Positions 43,223 through 51,993 of a stretch of 64,000 nt of DNA are shown here, piece after piece; the stretch's first letter is position 1, and every line of letters starts with the position of its first letter. A program made the position numbers and the translations under genes. This DNA is from Muribaculaceae bacterium (GTDB lineage Bacteria; Bacteroidota; Bacteroidia; Bacteroidales; Muribaculaceae): NCBI GenBank assembly GCA_017405965.1, contig JAFQZK010000003.1, positions 1 to 64,000 of the forward strand, read 5' to 3'. Below the pieces are notes generated by a model that worked only from the letters and a program-made list of their open reading frames with translations, searched no databases and was not told where the DNA came from.

Positions 43223-43792
43223 TCACTTTATTTGAGCACCGTCGGCAAATGCATTACCAACCTTCTTTCCCAACTGGATGTAGGAGTGATGAATGGGGTC
43301 GAAGGTGATAATTTCCATCTTCTCCACATTGGGTTCGCCGTCGATTGCCAGGTACTTCTCGTCGCAGAGGACGTTGACGATTTGGGCCACGAGGTTATAG
43401 CCTGATTCTGATTGATCAAGCTTTTCCTTGATGCGGCATTCCAGTGTCATCGGAAACTCCTTGAAGATCGGGGCATTCACGTTGGGAGCCTTCTCGACAG
43501 TCCAGCCCGTCTTTTCCATCTTGTCGGGCGTGTCGCGGCCACTGGTGATGCCCACGTAGTCTGCAGCCACCATGGTTTGGGCGGTGGCAAAGGCAACAGT
43601 CAGATCACGGTTGTTTTTGAGATTATCGGTCGTGGCGTGAGAGCCCAGCGAAATCATGATTTCGCCATTATCCCATTGTCCACCCCATGCCGCGTTCATG
43701 GCATTGGGTTTGCCGTACATGTCGTAGGTGCCAATAATCAATACGGGTTGCGGAAGAACCCACGGTTTTGAACCAAAACTTTTCATACTCAT
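43223..43792 (-). CDS. Flavin reductase-like (flavoredoxin) protein
   Basis: The 189-residue protein matches the FMN-binding flavin reductase-like family: PVLIIGTYDMYGKPNAMNAAWGG at the start, ISLGSHATTDNLKNNRDLTVAF for FMN phosphate contacts, and an AADYVGITSGRD segment. It likely shuttles electrons through FMN. It is the last gene of the minus-strand redox operon, 16 bases after the peroxidase-nitroreductase fusion, so a role as reductant for one of the operon enzymes is plausible. Confidence 0.85.
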   Translation of the reverse strand: MSMKSFGSKPWVLPQPVLIIGTYDMYGKPNAMNAAWGGQWDNGEIMISLGSHATTDNLKNNRDLTVAFATAQTMVAADYVGITSGRDTPDKMEKTGWTVEKAPNVNAPIFKEFPMTLECRIKEKLDQSESGYNLVAQIVNVLCDEKYLAIDGEPNVEKMEIITFDPIHHSYIQLGKKVGNAFADGAQIK

Positions 43793-43808
43793 GTCTCCTT
43801 TAAATTAA

Positions 43809-44945
43809 TTATTTGATATATTTAACTTTAGATGCATCACGGGGTTTGGCTTCGGGTTGCTCATCAGGGTAGCCGATGGCGAGGATGTAGTTCAGCTTGT
43901 AACCCTCGGGGATGTCGAGGCGGTCAAGAAAGAATTTGGCCTCGGCATTCGAATTGAGGAAACGAACGGGACCGCCCAGGCAGCAGGTGCCCAGACCCAT
44001 CGACTGCGCTGCCAGCATCATGTTCTCGCCCAGCAGGCCGGCGTCAAGTTCGCCGCCACCCTCGGCCGGTGTGCAGACGCAGATGAGATTAGGTGCGTTG
44101 CGGAACATGTTCTTGAAATCCTTGTCGCGCTTCACCTGCTCGGGGTTGTTACGCTTATAGACCTCAGTCACGTCGGCAATCAGCTGCTGGTCTTCCACCA
44201 CGCGGATAATCCACGGCTGGCGGTTCATGCCACTTGGGGCATTGATGCCTACACGCACTATCATCTCCAGCTTCTCGTGCTCCACGGGCTTGTCAAGATA
44301 CTTGCGGATAGAGCGACGGGCCATCATGTTGCTCAGCACGGGATTCAACTCCATCTGGATATCGGCATCGATGTCCGACATCTTGTCCGTGGGCTCATAG
44401 CGCTTCACGACACGACCGTCACGCGATACCAGGAACTTGGTGAAATTCCATTTGATGTCGCTCTTCTTGTCATAGTCGGCATCGCGCTTGCGCAGCATCT
44501 CGTCCATGAATTTGCCCCTCTGGTCGTTGAGGTCAAAGCCGCCGAAACCCTTCTGAGCCTTGAGATAGGTGAACAATGGTGACTCGTTAGCACCGTTCAC
44601 GTCGATCTTGTCGAACTGTGGGAACTGGATGTTGAAGTTGGCCGTACAGAACTGGTGAATCTCCTCGATGGTGCCGGGGGCCTGCTCTCCGAACTGGTTG
44701 CAGGGGAAATCGAGGATTTCCAGGCCATCGGCATGGTACTTCTCATAGATTTCCTCCAACTCGTCGTACTGGGGTGTGAAGCCGCAGCGAGTGGCAGTGT
44801 TCACGATCAGCATCACCTTGCCCTTGTAGTCGGCAAGCGACACGTCCTCACCCAAATCATCCTTCACTTTGAAGTCATATATACTTTGTGCCGATAAGCC
44901 CAGCACGCTCATAATGGCTACGAGACTTAATACTATTCTCTTCAT
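43809..44945 (-). CDS. Glutathione peroxidase-nitroreductase fusion, exported
   Basis: The 378-residue protein has a signal peptide (KRIVLSLVAIMSVLGLSAQ), then a glutathione-peroxidase-like domain (about 20-185: NTATRCGFTPQYDEL with Cys54, LDFPCNQFG, WNFTKFLV), then a nitroreductase domain (about 205-378: RRSIRKYLDKPV, APSGMNRQPW, LGENMMLAAQSMGLGTCCLG). The Cys-type peroxidase would reduce peroxides, and the flavin domain could supply electrons or act independently. The operon also encodes a stand-alone peroxidase and an OhrR-like regulator. The fusion and its export are uncommon. Confidence 0.85.
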   Translation of the reverse strand: MKRIVLSLVAIMSVLGLSAQSIYDFKVKDDLGEDVSLADYKGKVMLIVNTATRCGFTPQYDELEEIYEKYHADGLEILDFPCNQFGEQAPGTIEEIHQFCTANFNIQFPQFDKIDVNGANESPLFTYLKAQKGFGGFDLNDQRGKFMDEMLRKRDADYDKKSDIKWNFTKFLVSRDGRVVKRYEPTDKMSDIDADIQMELNPVLSNMMARRSIRKYLDKPVEHEKLEMIVRVGINAPSGMNRQPWIIRVVEDQQLIADVTEVYKRNNPEQVKRDKDFKNMFRNAPNLICVCTPAEGGGELDAGLLGENMMLAAQSMGLGTCCLGGPVRFLNSNAEAKFFLDRLDIPEGYKLNYILAIGYPDEQPEAKPRDASKVKYIK

Positions 44946-44950
44946 ATTTG

Positions 44951-45136
44951 TTACTGGTATTTGGTGAATTGATATTTCTTGCGGATTTCATCCTTTTGCT
45001 CGTCGTTAAGGCTGGTAAAATAGCCTTTCCAACCCGGGCAGAAATTGATGTGCCAGCGCCAGAAACGTCCCATCAGGGAGTTGGGCTTGCGGTCGTAGTG
45101 TGCACGAAATTTGCAGTTTTCACATAGATGTGCCAT
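44951..45136 (-). CDS. Small CxxC protein in redox operon
   Basis: The 61-residue protein begins MAHLCENCKFRAHYDRKPNS, with a CxxC pair and a further Cys (NFCPGWKGYF). It could bind zinc or take part in thiol chemistry. It lies seven bases after the OhrR-like gene and six before the fusion gene, so it is clearly in the operon. No described family can be named. Confidence 0.65.
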   Translation of the reverse strand: MAHLCENCKFRAHYDRKPNSLMGRFWRWHINFCPGWKGYFTSLNDEQKDEIRKKYQFTKYQ

Positions 45137-45142
45137 AATTCT

Positions 45143-45583
45143 TTATTTTTTTAAAGTGTTAATAATTGAGTCTAGTTCACGTGCAAGGTTCTGATAGTCC
45201 TTGAGTTTCAGTGGACACGCGGCCATTTGCTCGCCCATGCCTGTAGGAATGAGCTCATAGGCCTTTTGTTCCAAGGCTTTGCCCTTCTCAGTCAGGCTGA
45301 CGATATGTTGGCGCTTGTCCTGTTCGCCCTTCTTGCGCTTGATGGTGCCCTGTTTCTCCATGCGCTGCAGCAGCGGAGTGACGGTGTTAGTCTCCAGCAG
45401 CAGCCGGTGGGCAATATCATTCACGGGCTGGCAATCCTTTTCCCACAACACCATCAGCACGAGGTACTGCGGGTAAGTGATGCCCAGTGCATTGAGCATC
45501 GGCGTGTAGGACTGCGTGACCAGTCGTGCCGCCGAATAGAGTCGGAAGCAAATCTGGTTATCTATTTGTAATTCAGCATGCAT
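45143..45583 (-). CDS. OhrR-like MarR-family peroxide-sensing regulator
   Basis: 146 residues from the ATG at 45583; a TTG at 45592 adjoining the peroxidase stop is possible. The winged helix (YPQYLVLMVLWEKDCQPVND, LLLETNTVTPLLQRMEKQG, wing KKGEQDKRQHIVSLTEKG) is typical MarR. IDNQICFRLYSAARL carries Cys12 in the position of the reactive cysteine of OhrR, so it should sense organic peroxides. It likely represses its own operon via the palindromes at 46200-46256. Confidence 0.85.
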   Translation of the reverse strand: MHAELQIDNQICFRLYSAARLVTQSYTPMLNALGITYPQYLVLMVLWEKDCQPVNDIAHRLLLETNTVTPLLQRMEKQGTIKRKKGEQDKRQHIVSLTEKGKALEQKAYELIPTGMGEQMAACPLKLKDYQNLARELDSIINTLKK

Positions 45584-45592
45584 GATGCTCAA

Positions 45593-46138
45593 TTAAGCCA
45601 GCATGGCTTCTACATCCTTTTCGAAATCCTTGGGCTCGGTGGTGGGAGCATAGCGTTTGATGGTCTCGCCATCCTTCGAAATCAGGAACTTGGTGAAGTT
45701 CCACTTGATGTCGCTGTCCTTCTCCACGCTGTTGCTGATGGATTTGAAAAGCAAAGCGGCACCCTTGGCCTTAAGGCCGTGGTACTCCTCGGTGGGAGCC
45801 TGGGCTTTCAGGTACTCGAAGATGGGTTCGGCATCAGGACCATTTACATCGGTCTTCTTCATGATCTGGAAGGTCACGCCATAGTTCAACTGGCAGAATT
45901 CCTCAATCTCTCCGTCTGAGCCGGGATCCTGTTCCTTGAACTGGTTGCAGGGGAAACCGATGATGACCAAACCCTGGTCTTTATATTTCTGGTTCAACTC
46001 CTCCAGTCCTGCGAACTGGGGTGTGAAACCGCACTTGCTGGCTGTATTCACAATTAACAGCACCTTGCCTTCAAATTCCTTGAAGTCAATCTCTTTACCT
46101 CTGCTCGTCAGAGCCTTAAAATCATAAATCTTTGCCAT
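45593..46138 (-). CDS. Glutathione peroxidase (Cys-type)
   Basis: The 181-residue cytoplasmic peroxidase has NTASKCGFTPQFAGL (peroxidatic Cys36), IGFPCNQF and WNFTKFLISKDG, the three hallmark blocks. It reduces peroxides, probably with thioredoxin in bacteria. It is the first gene of the redox operon, whose promoter region carries two inverted repeats; the next gene encodes the OhrR-like regulator. Confidence 0.92.
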   Translation of the reverse strand: MAKIYDFKALTSRGKEIDFKEFEGKVLLIVNTASKCGFTPQFAGLEELNQKYKDQGLVIIGFPCNQFKEQDPGSDGEIEEFCQLNYGVTFQIMKKTDVNGPDAEPIFEYLKAQAPTEEYHGLKAKGAALLFKSISNSVEKDSDIKWNFTKFLISKDGETIKRYAPTTEPKDFEKDVEAMLA

Positions 46139-46199
46139 TTTTGTCTCTTTTAATTACTATTTCATCACTTACGGCGCTAAATTACTACAAATGTTTTAT

Positions 46200-46256
46200 A
46201 TCGCAAGCGATTTTATCATTAACTTTAAGATAGTTTAACAATATATCGCACACGAT
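46200..46256. promoter_or_regulatory. Two palindromic operators, probably for the OhrR-like regulator
   Basis: ATCGCAAGCGAT (46200-46211) and ATCGCACACGAT (46245-46256) share the frame TATCGCAnnCGATnTTA, with centres 45 bases apart. They lie in the divergent region upstream of the peroxidase operon, where autoregulated MarR-family operators are expected. Confidence 0.65.
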
Positions 46257-46330
46257 ATTATTTTTTGTCTTCGATGTGAATGGTTTTCATGTTTTTTCGC
46301 AATTTAAATGTGAATATTGAAATTATGTTG

Positions 46331-46338
46331 TATCTTTG
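46331..46338 (+). promoter_or_regulatory. -7 box for the divergent membrane-protein gene
   Basis: TATCTTTG matches TAnnTTTG, 58 bases before the ATG at 46396. No clear -33 TTTG was seen at the usual spacing. Confidence 0.55.
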
Positions 46339-46395
46339 TGGTAATATCAATTCAGAATCAATAATACAAATACAACCGTCTCGATTTTTTGTTCT

Positions 46396-46896
46396 ATGAA
46401 ATTATCTCAAGATAAGAAAAGGAAATATCAGATAGTCACGTTGCTTTTCTCGCTACTGTTGGGGGTGGGTGTTGTAGCCTTTTACTCAAAAGGGATAAAG
46501 ATGGTTGATTATGAAGGTGCGATCGGGATGATCATCTTTTCGTTGACCCCAGCGGTGATCGCATGGTTGAGTATCCGTTTGGCTTTTGCCCGATGGAAAG
46601 GTAGCCACTGGATGTTATTGGCGATGAAGATGGTGCTCTATTTTTGTGGGATGATGACTGTACTCTTTTTGATGATGATGTTGATTTCTTCAAAATTCTA
46701 CCAAGACATTGAGACTTATCCTTTGGTGGTGGTACACATCCTTTGGTTTGCAGGAGTGTTCTTGTTGGCTATTGTCCTGATGATTCCCTTCGGTTTTCTC
46801 TCTCATTGGCTATCACGCTTGTCATCAACCGAGAGTCAGGAAAACCAGTTGATAGAAAAAAACGACATCACAGGGACGGGTCTTAACGAAGAATAA
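46396..46896 (+). CDS. Four-helix membrane protein, hypothetical
   Basis: The 166-residue protein has four hydrophobic segments (about 11-30, 40-60, 74-98 and 110-135) and a hydrophilic tail. It is of Bacteroidota type without a named family. It is followed ten bases later by the carboxypeptidase-regulatory-domain gene, so the two form an operon, divergent from the redox operon. Confidence 0.6.
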   Translation: MKLSQDKKRKYQIVTLLFSLLLGVGVVAFYSKGIKMVDYEGAIGMIIFSLTPAVIAWLSIRLAFARWKGSHWMLLAMKMVLYFCGMMTVLFLMMMLISSKFYQDIETYPLVVVHILWFAGVFLLAIVLMIPFGFLSHWLSRLSSTESQENQLIEKNDITGTGLNEE

Positions 46897-46906
46897 GGAG
46901 GAATGC

Positions 46907-47329
46907 ATGATGAGACAGATATTGCTATACGTATTTATATTGTTCGTCGGTAGTATAAGTGCCGAACAGTTTAAGATAACGGGTAAGGTGGTAGATGAAT
47001 TTTATGAGCCTTTGATTGGTACGACAGTTGAGATTAAGGGTACGGACCGCCGTACTGCCGCCGATATTGATGGCAATTTCAGCATTGAAGTTGAAAAAGG
47101 TGCTATCCTTAAGTTCTCTTATGTGGGATACATTTCCAAGGAAGTAGAGGTCTTGAATGACTCTTCTCTTGTCGTAGAATTGGAAGAAGACGAAAAATTT
47201 CCATTACGAGACGATTACATGATCGGCGTGGGGCCTACTAGACGCGAATACAATTACAAATTTACTCCCATTGAGCGTGATTCTACTAAAACGAACCCCA
47301 AGAATCAAAACAGTGTGATAAATCATTAA
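46907..47329 (+). CDS. Secreted carboxypeptidase-regulatory-like domain protein
   Basis: About 140 residues; the second of two adjacent Met codons may be the start. After a signal peptide (ILLYVFILFVGSISA) comes a CarboxypepD_reg-like domain: FKITGKVVDEFYEPLIGTTV, DIDGNFSIEVEKG, LKFSYVGYISKEVEV, as found at the N-terminus of SusC-type transporters. Here it stands alone with a short tail, so it is probably a periplasmic or surface protein rather than a transporter. Confidence 0.75.
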   Translation: MMRQILLYVFILFVGSISAEQFKITGKVVDEFYEPLIGTTVEIKGTDRRTAADIDGNFSIEVEKGAILKFSYVGYISKEVEVLNDSSLVVELEEDEKFPLRDDYMIGVGPTRREYNYKFTPIERDSTKTNPKNQNSVINH

Positions 47330-47432
47330 GCAGTGTGTTCATTCAACTGGGCTGCGTTTAGTTGGTGTTTATCATCTCAGTAGTTTTTCGTCTAAAAAAA
47401 TGAGTTCAGTGGGATAAACTGCTGAATTTTGC

Positions 47433-47440
47433 TATATTTG
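47433..47440 (+). promoter_or_regulatory. -7 box upstream of GH109 gene
   Basis: TATATTTG fits TAnnTTTG, 36 bases before the ATG at 47476. Confidence 0.55.
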
Positions 47441-47475
47441 TTCCCGTAAATTATTCATCAAATGCCACAATAAGT

Positions 47476-49011
47476 ATGAATTTCAGAGATAAAATAGTAC
47501 TTGTGTTTACAATGCTTGCGCTTATGTCATTAAGCGCATGGGCGCAGTTCAATTGGCCTTACACCATCAAGGACGGGACGATTGTGACCGAGGTGCCAGA
47601 GCGACCTGGTGGGCAGCAGTCGGCGTTGGGACTCACGGTCGAGAAGATTCCCGTCGTGAGGGTAGCCTTCGTGGGGCTGGGCATGCGCGGGCCTGATGCC
47701 GTTGAGCGTTGGACCCATATCCCTGGCATCGAGGTGAAGGCCCTGTGCGACCATGAGCGTGACCGTGCCGAGGATTGTCAGGAGATTTTGCGCAAGGCCT
47801 CCATGCCCCCTGCTGACGTCTATTACGGCGAGGACGGCTACAAGGACCTGTGCCGCCGCACCGACATCGACCTGGTTTATATCGCCACCGACTGGCTTCA
47901 CCACTATCTGGTGGCGCGTGAGGCGCTGGAGCATGGCCATCACGTTGCCATCGAGGTGCCCTCGGCCATGAACATGACCGAGATATGGTCGTTGATCAAC
48001 CTGAGCGAAAGCAAGCGCCTGCACGTGATGATGCTCGAGAATTGCTGCTACGACTTCTTTGAACTCAACTCGCTCTACATGGCTCAGAGGCGTTTGCTGG
48101 GCGAAGTGATCTATGTTCAAGGGGCTTACCGCCACGAGCTGTCGCCCTATTGGGACGAATATTGGAAACGCGGTGACGATGACCAGTTGGGCTGGCGCCT
48201 GGACTATAACAGCAAGTTCCGCGGTGACGTTTATCCCACCCATGGTCTGGGCCCCATCGCCCAGGTGCTTAACCTTCACCGTGGCGACCGCATGAGAACG
48301 CTGGTGGCGATGGATACCCGCTCCTTTAATGGTCGAGAACTGTTCAAGGCTCGCACAGGCGAATATTGCCCGGACTTCAGGAACGGTGACCACACGACTA
48401 CACTCATCTCAACCGAGAAGGGTAAGGTCATTGAGATCCACCACAACGTGATGACGCCACAGCCCTATAACCGCATGTACCAACTCACAGGCACCAAGGG
48501 CTTTGTCAACAAATATCCCGTCGAGGGGTTCGCTCTGGCCAAGGACGTGTTGACCAAAGCTGGTGTCAACGTCAGCAAGGACTATACGGGCCATTCCTAT
48601 TTGAACAAAGAGGATACCGAGGCGCTCCTGCAGAAGTTCACCTCGCCGCTCGTGACCCGCTACGGCGAGGAGGCCAAGGAAGTGGGCGGCCACGGCGGCA
48701 TGGACTTCATCATGGACTCGCGCCTGGTCTATTGCCTCCAGAACGGCCTGCCGCTCGACATCGACGTGTATGACCTGGCCGAGTGGTGCTGCCTGGCCGA
48801 ACTGGGCAGCCTCTCGATGGACAACGGCAACAAACCTGTACAGGTGCCCGATTTCACCCGAGGCGAGTGGAGCCGGGTCCGTGGATACCGCCATGCCTGG
48901 GCCAAGCCCGAAGATGAGGCTGCGACACGGGCTGCCGCTATAGAATTTACCAAACAACTGAAGGCCAAGGGGGCCAAGTATTGGGAGAAAGCGGCTGGCG
49001 CCGCTGATTAG
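47476..49011 (+). CDS. Gfo/Idh/MocA-type glycoside hydrolase family 109 enzyme
   Basis: The 511-residue protein has a signal peptide (LVFTMLALMSLSAWA), an NAD-binding Rossmann motif (VAFVGLGMRGPDAVERW) and the GH109 hallmark GGHGGMDFIMDSRLV. GH109 enzymes act as alpha-N-acetylgalactosaminidases by an NAD-dependent mechanism, removing terminal GalNAc from glycans such as mucin. It is exported to the periplasm or surface. The next gene is a NahK-like kinase, which fits capture and phosphorylation of the released amino sugar. A composite short-repeat tract separates the two. Confidence 0.87.
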   Translation: MNFRDKIVLVFTMLALMSLSAWAQFNWPYTIKDGTIVTEVPERPGGQQSALGLTVEKIPVVRVAFVGLGMRGPDAVERWTHIPGIEVKALCDHERDRAEDCQEILRKASMPPADVYYGEDGYKDLCRRTDIDLVYIATDWLHHYLVAREALEHGHHVAIEVPSAMNMTEIWSLINLSESKRLHVMMLENCCYDFFELNSLYMAQRRLLGEVIYVQGAYRHELSPYWDEYWKRGDDDQLGWRLDYNSKFRGDVYPTHGLGPIAQVLNLHRGDRMRTLVAMDTRSFNGRELFKARTGEYCPDFRNGDHTTTLISTEKGKVIEIHHNVMTPQPYNRMYQLTGTKGFVNKYPVEGFALAKDVLTKAGVNVSKDYTGHSYLNKEDTEALLQKFTSPLVTRYGEEAKEVGGHGGMDFIMDSRLVYCLQNGLPLDIDVYDLAEWCCLAELGSLSMDNGNKPVQVPDFTRGEWSRVRGYRHAWAKPEDEAATRAAAIEFTKQLKAKGAKYWEKAAGAAD

Positions 49012-49012
49012 A

Positions 49013-49098
49013 GGTTAGTGATTAGAGATTAGTGAATTAACTTCATCTAGGCCCTCTAGATTTTCTAGAATATCTAGATTCTCTAGAGCATCTAGAAA
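49013..49098. repeat. Composite 7-base/9-base intergenic repeat, copy 1
   Basis: Directly after the GH109 stop come about three 7-base TTAGnGA units, then six CTAG units at exact 9-base spacing (49047, 49056, 49065, 49074, 49083, 49092), then CTAGAAAC and an A-rich leader to the kinase ATG. The same order occurs on minus at 58439-58535. Confidence 0.7.
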
Positions 49099-49129
49099 CA
49101 AAGAACTAAAAACTAAAAACCAAAAAATA

Positions 49130-50218
49130 ATGGGAAACATCGACACGGCCAGCATTCTGGCACAATTTGAGATATCAGGCAAGGTCCAGGAGGTCAAGCC
49201 CCTGGGCAACGGACTCATCAATGACACTTATCACGTCATCACCGAGGGCGACGCGCCCGACTATGTGCTGCAACGCATCAACAACGCCATCTTCCAGGAC
49301 GTGGACCTGCTGCAACACAACATCGAGGTGGTGACAGCCCACATCCGCCGCAAATTGGAGGCCGACGGCACCGACGACATTGACCGCAAAGTGCTGCAAT
49401 TCGTCAAGGCCCGTAGCGGCAAAACCTATTACTGCGACGAGGCCGACCGCTACTGGCGCGTGATGATTTATATCCCCGACACCGTGACCAACGAGGCGGT
49501 TACGCCCGAGAGCGCCTATGACTGCGGCAAGGCTTTCGGCAGCTTCGAGAAGATGCTGGTCGATGTGCCCGAACCGTTGGGCGAAACCATCCCCGATTTC
49601 CACAATATGGAACTGCGCATGCGACAACTGCGCGAGGCCGTCCAGAATGATGCTGCAGGGCGCCTCGGCGAGGTGCGTGACATCGTCGATGAACTCGAGC
49701 GCGATGCCGACGAGATGTGCCAGGGCGAACGCCTATACCGCGAGGGCCGATTGCCCAAGCGCATCTGCCACTGCGACACCAAGGTCAACAACATGCTGTT
49801 TGACCAGCAGGGTAGGGTGCTGTGCGTCATCGACCTTGATACCGTGATGCCCTCGTTCATTTTCTCGGACTACGGCGATTTCCTGCGCACCGGCGCCAAC
49901 TTCACCGCCGAGGATGATCCCGACCTGTCACATGTGGGCTTCAACGAGGAAATCTTCAAGGCCTTTACGACAGGCTATCTGGAGTCGGCACGCGAGTTCC
50001 TCACTCCAATTGAAATGGAACTGTTGCCCTATGCCGTGGCGCTGTTCCCCTTCATGCAGTGTGTGCGCTTCCTGGCCGATTACATCAACGGCGATACCTA
50101 CTACAAAATCAAGTATCCCACCCACAACCTGGACCGCACCCGCAACCAGCTCGCACTGTATCGCGACGTGCGCCGCCACGACCAGATGATGGCCGCCTTC
50201 ATCCGCGGCCTGCTGTAA
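49130..50218 (+). CDS. NahK-like aminoglycoside-phosphotransferase-fold sugar kinase
   Basis: The 362-residue protein has the phosphotransferase fold used by N-acetylhexosamine 1-kinases and choline kinases: LGNGLINDTYHV (nucleotide loop), ICHCDTKVNNMLFD (catalytic HxDxxxxN) and VIDLDTVMP (metal-binding Asp). The product of the upstream GH109 enzyme, GalNAc or a related amino sugar, is the likely substrate. Cytoplasmic. The exact sugar is inferred from context. Confidence 0.78.
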   Translation: MGNIDTASILAQFEISGKVQEVKPLGNGLINDTYHVITEGDAPDYVLQRINNAIFQDVDLLQHNIEVVTAHIRRKLEADGTDDIDRKVLQFVKARSGKTYYCDEADRYWRVMIYIPDTVTNEAVTPESAYDCGKAFGSFEKMLVDVPEPLGETIPDFHNMELRMRQLREAVQNDAAGRLGEVRDIVDELERDADEMCQGERLYREGRLPKRICHCDTKVNNMLFDQQGRVLCVIDLDTVMPSFIFSDYGDFLRTGANFTAEDDPDLSHVGFNEEIFKAFTTGYLESAREFLTPIEMELLPYAVALFPFMQCVRFLADYINGDTYYKIKYPTHNLDRTRNQLALYRDVRRHDQMMAAFIRGLL

Positions 50219-50373
50219 TTTTGTGACAACTTGGACAAGTAATGATATAGAATCCGCAATGTAGGGCCACGCCCAGGCGTGGCCCTACATTCTTCGGTTT
50301 CCACACCAATGCGTTTTTTACGGGACGCTCATCAATTAATTTGTCATTTCGTTTAATTTGCATGATTTTTTCG

Positions 50374-50381
50374 TATCTTTG
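50374..50381 (+). promoter_or_regulatory. -7 box of the xylose operon
   Basis: TATCTTTG matches TAnnTTTG, 74 bases upstream of the xylB ATG. It also rules against an in-frame xylB start at 50341, which would lie before the promoter. Confidence 0.65.
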
Positions 50382-50454
50382 CGACATGATGAGTCACACC
50401 TGTGTGAAGAATCATTTAACCCGATTACCCGAAAAAGAACCAGAAGATAGAGAA

Positions 50455-51948
50455 ATGAATCATGCATATTTGTTAGGCCTGGATGTGGGCAGCAGTTCGG
50501 TAAAAGCGTCGTTGGTCGATGTTGAGACGGGCTGTTGTGTGGCATCGGCTTTTTCTCCCGAGCAGGAGGCTCCCATCAAGGCTGTGAAACCCGGTTGGGC
50601 CGAGCAAGACCCTCGTTCATGGTGGGATTATGCCAAGCAATCGCTTATTCAGTGCTTGAAGCAGGCGGGTGCCCGAGGTGAGGATATCAAGGCCATCGGC
50701 ATCAGTTACCAGATGCATGGGCTGGTGTGTGTGGACCGTGACCTGCAACCCGTGCGCGACAGCATCATCTGGTGTGACTCCCGAGCGGTGCCCTATGGCG
50801 AGCGGGCGATGCAGGCGTTGGGCAAAGACTGGTGCCTGGAACATCTGCTCAATTCGCCAGGCAATTTCACTGCCGCCAAGTTGGCATGGGTCAAGGAAAA
50901 TGAGCCTGATGTGTACAGGCGCATCTATAAGGTGATGCTCCCGGGTGACTACATCGCCATGCGACTGAGCGGTAAGCCAGCAACGACCATCAGCGGCCTG
51001 AGCGAAGGCATCATGTGGGACTTCAAGGCTGAGCAGCCTGCAGTTGAGCTGCTGGACTACTACGGCTTTGATCACTCGCTCTTGAGCGAGACGGTGCCCA
51101 CCTTCGGCATTCAAGCCACAGTGTCGCCTCAAGTGGCCGACGAGTTGGGCCTCAAGGCTGGAACCCCGATAGGCTACCGTGCTGGAGACCAACCCAACAA
51201 TGCCCTGTCGCTGGGTGTGCTCAATCCTGGCGAGGTCGCTGCTACGGCAGGCACCTCGGGCGTTGTGTATGGTGTTCTGGGCGAGGTCAATCGTGATCCG
51301 TTGAGCCGTGTCAACACCTTTGCCCATGTGAACTATTCGGCCGACCTTGACCGCCTGGGCGTGCTGTTGTGCATTAACGGCACTGGCATCCTCAATGCCT
51401 GGATGCGTCGCAATGTGACTCCAGGTCTTTCTTATCAAGAAATCAATGACCTCTGTGCCTCGGTGCCCATCGGCAGCGATGGCGTGACGGTCATCCCCTT
51501 TGGCAACGGTGCTGAGCGTGTGCTCGAGAACCGTGAGACGGGATGCTCGGTGCACGGGCTGGACTTTAACCGTCACACCCGCTCACACCTGCTGCGCGCG
51601 TCACAGGAGGGCATCGTGTTCAGTTTTGCCTATGGCTTGGAAGTCATGCGAGAGATGGGTATGGACATCAGCACCATCCATGCGGGAAAGGCCAACATGA
51701 TGCTGAGCCCTGTTTTCCGCCAGACCTTGGCTACCGTGAGCGGTGCGACCATTGAGCTGCATGATACCGACGGCAGCGTGGGTGCCGCGCGTGGTGCCGG
51801 AATCGGTGCCGGAATCTACAAGGATGCCCAGGAGGCCTTTGCCACGCTGCAACGTCTGTCGGTCATCGAGCCGATTGAACAGGACCGCGAGGCCTGCAAG
51901 TGCGCTTATGAGCGCTGGAAAGCCTTGCTGAAGAAGGCTTTATCGTAA
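50455..51948 (+). CDS. xylB: Xylulokinase
   Basis: 497 residues from MNHAYLLGLDVGSSSVKASL, chosen because the ATG follows the promoter and AGAGAAATG, whereas longer frames start before it. It belongs to the FGGY kinase family: the N-terminal phosphate-binding DVGSSSVKASL, substrate residues in SYQMHGLV and IIWCDSRAV, and a GNGAERVLENRETG plus DTDGSVGAARGAG C-terminal nucleotide part. It phosphorylates D-xylulose to D-xylulose 5-phosphate. First gene of the xylB-xylA-xylE operon. Confidence 0.93.
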   Translation: MNHAYLLGLDVGSSSVKASLVDVETGCCVASAFSPEQEAPIKAVKPGWAEQDPRSWWDYAKQSLIQCLKQAGARGEDIKAIGISYQMHGLVCVDRDLQPVRDSIIWCDSRAVPYGERAMQALGKDWCLEHLLNSPGNFTAAKLAWVKENEPDVYRRIYKVMLPGDYIAMRLSGKPATTISGLSEGIMWDFKAEQPAVELLDYYGFDHSLLSETVPTFGIQATVSPQVADELGLKAGTPIGYRAGDQPNNALSLGVLNPGEVAATAGTSGVVYGVLGEVNRDPLSRVNTFAHVNYSADLDRLGVLLCINGTGILNAWMRRNVTPGLSYQEINDLCASVPIGSDGVTVIPFGNGAERVLENRETGCSVHGLDFNRHTRSHLLRASQEGIVFSFAYGLEVMREMGMDISTIHAGKANMMLSPVFRQTLATVSGATIELHDTDGSVGAARGAGIGAGIYKDAQEAFATLQRLSVIEPIEQDREACKCAYERWKALLKKALS

Positions 51949-51993
51949 AATAGAATTATTTAACATCAATAATCAACATAACACTAAAAGACA

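Noticed and set aside
49047-49098. Short CRISPR-like or minisatellite coding repeat
   Set aside because: Only CTAG is fixed in the 9-base unit, it lies between a stop and a start, and the same composite recurs elsewhere, so it is an intergenic element.
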